Source: a virus
Virus record (IMG/VR): IMGVR_UViG_3300046467_000767
Location: 1-33,581 of that record
Reading direction: 5' to 3' (one strand)
DNA length: 33,581 nt
The position numbers and the translations under genes were made by a program. Under the pieces are notes generated by a model. The model did no database searches. It worked only from the letters and a program-made list of their open reading frames with translations, and was not told the origin of the DNA. Of the stretch, positions 30,720 to 33,581 are shown one piece after another (position 1 is the first letter of the stretch; the number at the start of each line of letters is the position of its first letter).

Positions 30720-31142
30720 TTATTTGCCTTTGGCTGTTATTTTTAAGTCGTGAACACCTGTAATGTGAAAGGCATCTTTAATTTCGGAAAGGTAGTATTC
30801 GGATGGTTTATTGTTTCTCCAGATACCATCTTTATACCTCGGCCCAGCGTCACGCACACTCTCAAATAAAATATCTATTTCAGTCTGTGGCGTAATCAAG
30901 CCCCATACCATACGCAATAACCTTATACGACACCTGCGTTCAGGTATTGAATCCAAAGCGTATTCAATATAGGCTTTTTCGGCTCTACCAAGTTGCTTCA
31001 CTTTCGATACCACCTCAATGTTTTCGGGCGTATGTATCTCAGCCCACGACACACGGGTAATACCGTTTGACACAACGTAATAAAACTCACGGGCCTTTCC
31101 GGTTATGAAAGTTTTACCGCAGTTGAAGCGTACCCCTCTCAC
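30720..31142 (-). CDS. Hypothetical protein, last of right-hand minus operon
   Basis: A 140-aa protein. The frame starts with GTG (31142-31140) immediately after the TGA of the DUF932 gene; an ATG four bases upstream is in another frame and soon stops. Content is mixed, basic in the middle (SIPERRCRIRLLRMVWGLITPQTEIDILFESVRDAGPRYKDGIW). The C-terminal half resembles a small winged-helix domain in outline only (PSEYYLSEIKDAFHITGVHDLKITAKG). No family recognised. It ends 18 bases before a hairpin terminator. Confidence 0.6.
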   Translation of the reverse strand: MRGVRFNCGKTFITGKAREFYYVVSNGITRVSWAEIHTPENIEVVSKVKQLGRAEKAYIEYALDSIPERRCRIRLLRMVWGLITPQTEIDILFESVRDAGPRYKDGIWRNNKPSEYYLSEIKDAFHITGVHDLKITAKGK

Positions 31143-32333
31143 TCATGCGGCCTCAGCAAATTTAAGCCATTGTCGCGGAGGAAAGGTAAGCACTTGACCA
31201 CCTAGCACCTCAAGTTCTGATGCACGGTCATAGTCTGACACGGTGTTAGCAGTGTGTGTGATTGCATTAACCATGCCCCACTTGGAATAGTCCCGGTTAC
31301 TGATCAGAGATTCGGTAATCTTCTCTGCTTCAGAGGAACTTAGAGACAATTCCTTGGCGGCATACTCGACTGCCTTGATTGGTCTAACAATCTTGTTACT
31401 AACTTGAGCGGTTCGGATAGATTCGGTGACTTGCTCAAAGGCTACCTCTGTGCTGGTGTCCTCAATAACGTCACGGATCATCTTGAACATTGCATCCTTA
31501 TAGGCAATTCTGGTGTCATCCCTCATGGATACCTCACCAAAATCATTGCGCTGTCCAAGGTGTCTGCGGTTGAGCGTCTTACCAACAACCATTCCGTTTG
31601 AGCATATCAACCTGTAAAGCAAACCATCCACATGGATGGCACCCTTACCGACCTCGGAATTGCCGATGCTTAAACCATACTGAACAATATCACCAACCTC
31701 ACCGTCCGTTGATACGTCTGCGCGGAGATGGGGAAAGGTCACCTTGAGATAGAAATGACTCGGTGTGACATTCATCGACACAATCTCTAACCCATACTTG
31801 CTTTGAAGGCGACCCAATGGTGACATCCCTCTGTAATGCTCTGCTGTTGCAGGGTCTTCGTGAGGTTGACCGAAGCAAGCGGCGAATAAATCCTCGTCAT
31901 CGAATATGCTGTACCGATCAGAGTGAAAGGATCGAAACCTAACTTCCTCGCTAGAGTTACGATCATCGAAGTCAGACTTCAACGATCTGAGCAGTCTGCC
32001 TTTTGATTTCTCAGGCACCCTAGACAACCAGTGGTTGAGGTTCTCACACAGCAACTCAGGCGCATCATTGTCACGCATCCGTTTGATGTATCGGAAAGGC
32101 ACATCAACATAGGTGGCGAACTGACTGAGACAATGATCATCAACTTGACCATAGACTCGCGGCCCCTCAAAGGGCTTGTGCTGCGGGTCTTGGATCAGGA
32201 GTTCGACTCGATCATTCTCTCCCGTTGTCATAAATTGCAAGTTACGCGCATTGAGTACAAAGTCACGTTTGGACATAGCCCTACGGGACAGATGAGAGGC
32301 TAACTCATTTACAGATTCCATGCCTTGTTTCAT
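31143..32333 (-). CDS. DUF932 phage/plasmid-like protein
   Basis: A 396-aa protein with AAGGAG ahead of its ATG. The pattern fits DUF932: LQFMTTGENDRVELLIQD, ATYVDVPFRYIKRM, then VRFRSFHSDRYSIFDDEDLFAA, PSHFYLKVTFP, GLSIGNSEVGKGAIHVDGLLYRLICSNGMV and the C-terminal WGMVNAITHTAN. DUF932 proteins are frequent in phages and plasmids and have no established function; a role in DNA metabolism or plasmid-type maintenance is often suggested. It is the main gene of the right-hand minus operon and its stop touches the GTG of the next gene. Confidence 0.82.
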   Translation of the reverse strand: MKQGMESVNELASHLSRRAMSKRDFVLNARNLQFMTTGENDRVELLIQDPQHKPFEGPRVYGQVDDHCLSQFATYVDVPFRYIKRMRDNDAPELLCENLNHWLSRVPEKSKGRLLRSLKSDFDDRNSSEEVRFRSFHSDRYSIFDDEDLFAACFGQPHEDPATAEHYRGMSPLGRLQSKYGLEIVSMNVTPSHFYLKVTFPHLRADVSTDGEVGDIVQYGLSIGNSEVGKGAIHVDGLLYRLICSNGMVVGKTLNRRHLGQRNDFGEVSMRDDTRIAYKDAMFKMIRDVIEDTSTEVAFEQVTESIRTAQVSNKIVRPIKAVEYAAKELSLSSSEAEKITESLISNRDYSKWGMVNAITHTANTVSDYDRASELEVLGGQVLTFPPRQWLKFAEAA

Positions 32334-32363
32334 TTTACTTATCTCCTTTTGAGATGGTTGATA

Positions 32364-32591
32364 CTACTTTGATCCACCGTAAGACCAGTGGGATTTATCG
32401 GGGTCGGCATTAGCAATGTATCCCTCATGCTCAGCCTCCATCATAACATCGTACAGCATATCGATTCCGATCGGTGTTAGATTGGGTAGTATTGCCTTAC
32501 CTAACAAGACCGGGTCGAGTACATCAAACAAATCGTCAAAGTTATTCATACACCAGCTTGCTTTTTCGGATACAGCAATCGGATCACTCAT
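32364..32591 (-). CDS. Small hypothetical protein
   Basis: I chose ATG 32591 (GGAAGGTG upstream), 75 aa, rather than 32612. Content: ASWCMNNFDDLFDVLDPVLLGKAILPNLTPIGIDMLYDVMMEAEHEGYIANADPDKSHW, helical and acidic, without a motif I know. It overlaps the preceding gene by 8 nt and is followed, 30 nt on, by the DUF932 gene. Confidence 0.6.
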   Translation of the reverse strand: MSDPIAVSEKASWCMNNFDDLFDVLDPVLLGKAILPNLTPIGIDMLYDVMMEAEHEGYIANADPDKSHWSYGGSK

Positions 32592-32826
32592 CACCTTCCT
32601 CCTCATGGTCATCGCCAGTTAGCCTGATATAGGGAGAGAAGTTTTCACGAATGAAGCTGACCGTATCCTCATACGGCATTGCTTTGAACTTGTCATAGAT
32701 ACAGTTCTGTTGGTACTTGGGATCGAAACCAAATATCTTTGTCTCAGTTTGTTTTGCGAGATCGATTGCAATTCCCCACAGGTTTATCGCGTTACCCCGT
32801 GGGCCATTTAGATCAACGTAGTTCAT
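32584..32826 (-). CDS. Small hypothetical phage protein
   Basis: An 80-aa protein with GGAG seven bases upstream of its ATG. It begins MNYVDLNGPRGNAINLWGIAIDLAKQ and ends in an acidic tail (GDDHEEEGDE). The GPRGNAINLWGIA phrase is one I have seen in small phage proteins of unknown function. It is first after the structured spacer 32827-32963 and after palindrome copy 3, so it may start a separately controlled unit. Confidence 0.65.
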   Translation of the reverse strand: MNYVDLNGPRGNAINLWGIAIDLAKQTETKIFGFDPKYQQNCIYDKFKAMPYEDTVSFIRENFSPYIRLTGDDHEEEGDE

Positions 32827-32841
32827 ATTACGCTCCGTGAA

Positions 32842-32863
32842 TAATGTTAGACTTCTAATATTA
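32842..32863. promoter_or_regulatory. Palindromic site, copy 3
   Basis: Arms TAATGTTAGA and TCTAATATTA around CT, nine of ten positions complementary, 16 bases before the ATG of the 80-aa gene. The left arm is identical to that of copy 2 (30640-30661). Position directly before an operon start fits an operator. Confidence 0.55.
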
Positions 32864-32867
32864 AATT

Positions 32868-32935
32868 GCGGCGGTTCAATCCTAGAGTAAAGGAGACATC
32901 CTTCGGAGGACTCTAAAACTGTTCGATGCCGCCGC
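32868..32935 (-). ncRNA. Structured element in the intergenic spacer
   Basis: On either strand the arms GCGGCGG and CCGCCGC (32868-32874, 32929-32935) can form a 7-bp stem. Inside, TAGAGT and ACTCTA (32883-32888, 32910-32915) form a second stem, and inside that AAGGA/TCCTT or TCCT/AGGA form competing small hairpins. Strand is given as minus because the flanking genes run that way. It could be a 5' leader element, a processed RNA or a protein-binding site; no known class recognised. It accounts for most of the 137-nt gap. Confidence 0.4.
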
Positions 32936-32963
32936 TCACCGTCCGATTACCTCCGATGGTGTG

Positions 32964-33275
32964 TTATCTTAATCTTGTTACAGTGAAGGCGACTCGATCC
33001 TTTATTCCATTGATTCCAACGGAAGTGAGGTATACCTTCTTTGTCGTGAATGATTTGCCGTCATTGGGGTAACCGCTATCACCCTTCGTTTTTGAATAAC
33101 GAGCGCTATTAACTGACGCACGGACTGAATGATCCAACTGGTGCAGGTCAATAGGCGAGATATTCCCTCTGGGTACAATGGTTGCCTTGTCACCCACTTG
33201 CATATCAGTGTATGGGTACTTAGCGTTAGAGGATGCTGGAGAAGTCCAGCGTTTATTGTTTACATATATTTGCAT
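32964..33275 (-). CDS. Small hypothetical protein
   Basis: I chose ATG 33275 with AAGGAG seven bases upstream (103 aa); the earlier frame start at 33413 lies within the next gene. Content: MQIYVNNKRWTSPASSNAKYPYTDMQVGDKATIVPRG, then HQLDHSVRASVNSARYSKTKGDSGYPNDGKSFTTKKVYLTS and a final TVTRLR. Basic, beta-rich, with an SVNSARYSKTK stretch that looks like a helix-turn-helix tail for DNA binding. Family not recognised. Confidence 0.6.
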   Translation of the reverse strand: MQIYVNNKRWTSPASSNAKYPYTDMQVGDKATIVPRGNISPIDLHQLDHSVRASVNSARYSKTKGDSGYPNDGKSFTTKKVYLTSVGINGIKDRVAFTVTRLR

Positions 33276-33312
33276 TTTAATCTCCTTGTAATGCAATGGT
33301 TGGTAACAGAAA

Positions 33313-33495
33313 CTAAACATCATCTCCATTCTCACGGTTAAGGTATGCGCTGTAGTCTCTAGACCAGACGAAACCACGCTCAACCCATGCCGAAAGCAGA
33401 GATTCATTATCAAGCAGTCTATCCTCTAGTACATCTTGGATTAACTCGCTTGCGTGATGGAGTAATACTGCTGGTGATTGGTTAATGTGAGCCAT
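33313..33495 (-). CDS. Small hypothetical protein
   Basis: A 60-aa protein starting ATG 33495 within the TGATG overlap of the upstream frame, with GGGAGG upstream. It is helical and acidic (SPAVLLHHASELIQDVLEDRLLDNESLLSAWVERGFVW). No family recognised. Start preferred over an ATG at 33549 because of the coupling and the ribosome site. Confidence 0.55.
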   Translation of the reverse strand: MAHINQSPAVLLHHASELIQDVLEDRLLDNESLLSAWVERGFVWSRDYSAYLNRENGDDV

Positions 33496-33581
33496 CAATG
33501 CAACCTCCCTGCTACGACGGGGACTGACTTGTCCCAACAGGCATAGCACTCAGCTTCAGCACACGAACTAGATATAGCACC
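33495..33581 (-). CDS. C-terminal end of a gene cut by the window edge
   Basis: An open frame runs from the window edge to a TGA at 33497-33495, which overlaps the start of the next gene as TGATG. The visible end reads SSCAEAECYACWDKSVPVVAG, with three cysteines. Coupling and reading direction support it as a real gene end; identity unknown. Confidence 0.5.
   Translation of the reverse strand, partial: GAISSSCAEAECYACWDKSVPVVAGRLH

Noticed and set aside
32868-32936. tRNA-like element: 7-bp acceptor-type stem, TTCGAT and an anticodon-like CTCTAAA on the plus strand.
   Set aside because: The expected T-stem does not pair on either strand (only two of five pairs), the CTCTAAA has no flanking stem, and the TTCGAT is at the wrong distance from the stem.

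Overview
This window is part of a tailed double-stranded DNA phage genome (or a phage-derived assembly). The evidence is tightly packed, mostly overlapping genes in long single-strand blocks; a virion block with head-tail adaptor, tail-nozzle and internal-virion-type proteins; and phage recombination and replication genes (NinB, Rad52-like, Ref-like HNH, SSB, O-like initiator, DnaB-type helicase). The tail-nozzle repeats, internal proteins and giant polyvalent protein look like those of short-tailed (podovirus-like) phages from aquatic bacteria; that placement is inference. No terminase, portal, complete capsid gene, DNA polymerase, RNA polymerase, integrase or lysis gene is visible, so the window is only part of the genome and lifestyle cannot be decided.

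Layout. (1) 1-20550, plus strand: virion block. It starts with the tail end of an upstream gene, then an adaptor, a tail protein apparently split into two ORFs by an inserted gene, several internal-virion-type proteins with a GNAT acetyltransferase among them, a 900-aa coiled-coil protein, a 3,535-aa polyvalent protein taking up almost a third of the window, and a small conserved-looking protein. (2) 20553-26969, minus strand: a coupled nucleotide and recombination operon read from 26969 downwards: Ref-like HNH, small ORF, NinB, Rad52-like annealing protein, YkgJ-type cysteine-cluster protein, RecB/Cas4-type exonuclease, SSB, small ORF, B12-dependent (class II) ribonucleotide reductase, PD-(D/E)XK protein, 38-aa zinc ribbon, metallophosphoesterase. 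(3) 27057-30568, plus strand: a replication operon diverging from block 2: HTH protein, zinc ribbon, O-like initiator, DnaB-type ATPase, Vsr/DUF559-like nuclease, two cysteine-rich proteins (one resembling a Q-type antiterminator), then small ORFs. (4) 30720-33581, minus strand: small unknown proteins and a DUF932 protein, ending at a hairpin terminator.

The most interesting signals are non-coding or regulatory. The O-like gene carries two 17-bp dyads and three exactly phased 27-nt repeats in its linker, a lambda-like arrangement that suggests the replication origin. A palindrome with arms TAATGTTAGA/TCTAACATTA occurs at both convergent block junctions (sharing an identical 18-mer) and at the internal start of block 4. 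A cluster of GTTTGAA repeats lies just downstream of the antiterminator-like gene. A compact structured element of about 68 nt lies upstream of 32826. In the virion block, the split nozzle gene and the giant zincin/LPD38-type protein deserve a second look. All calls rest on reading motifs by eye; no database search was run.
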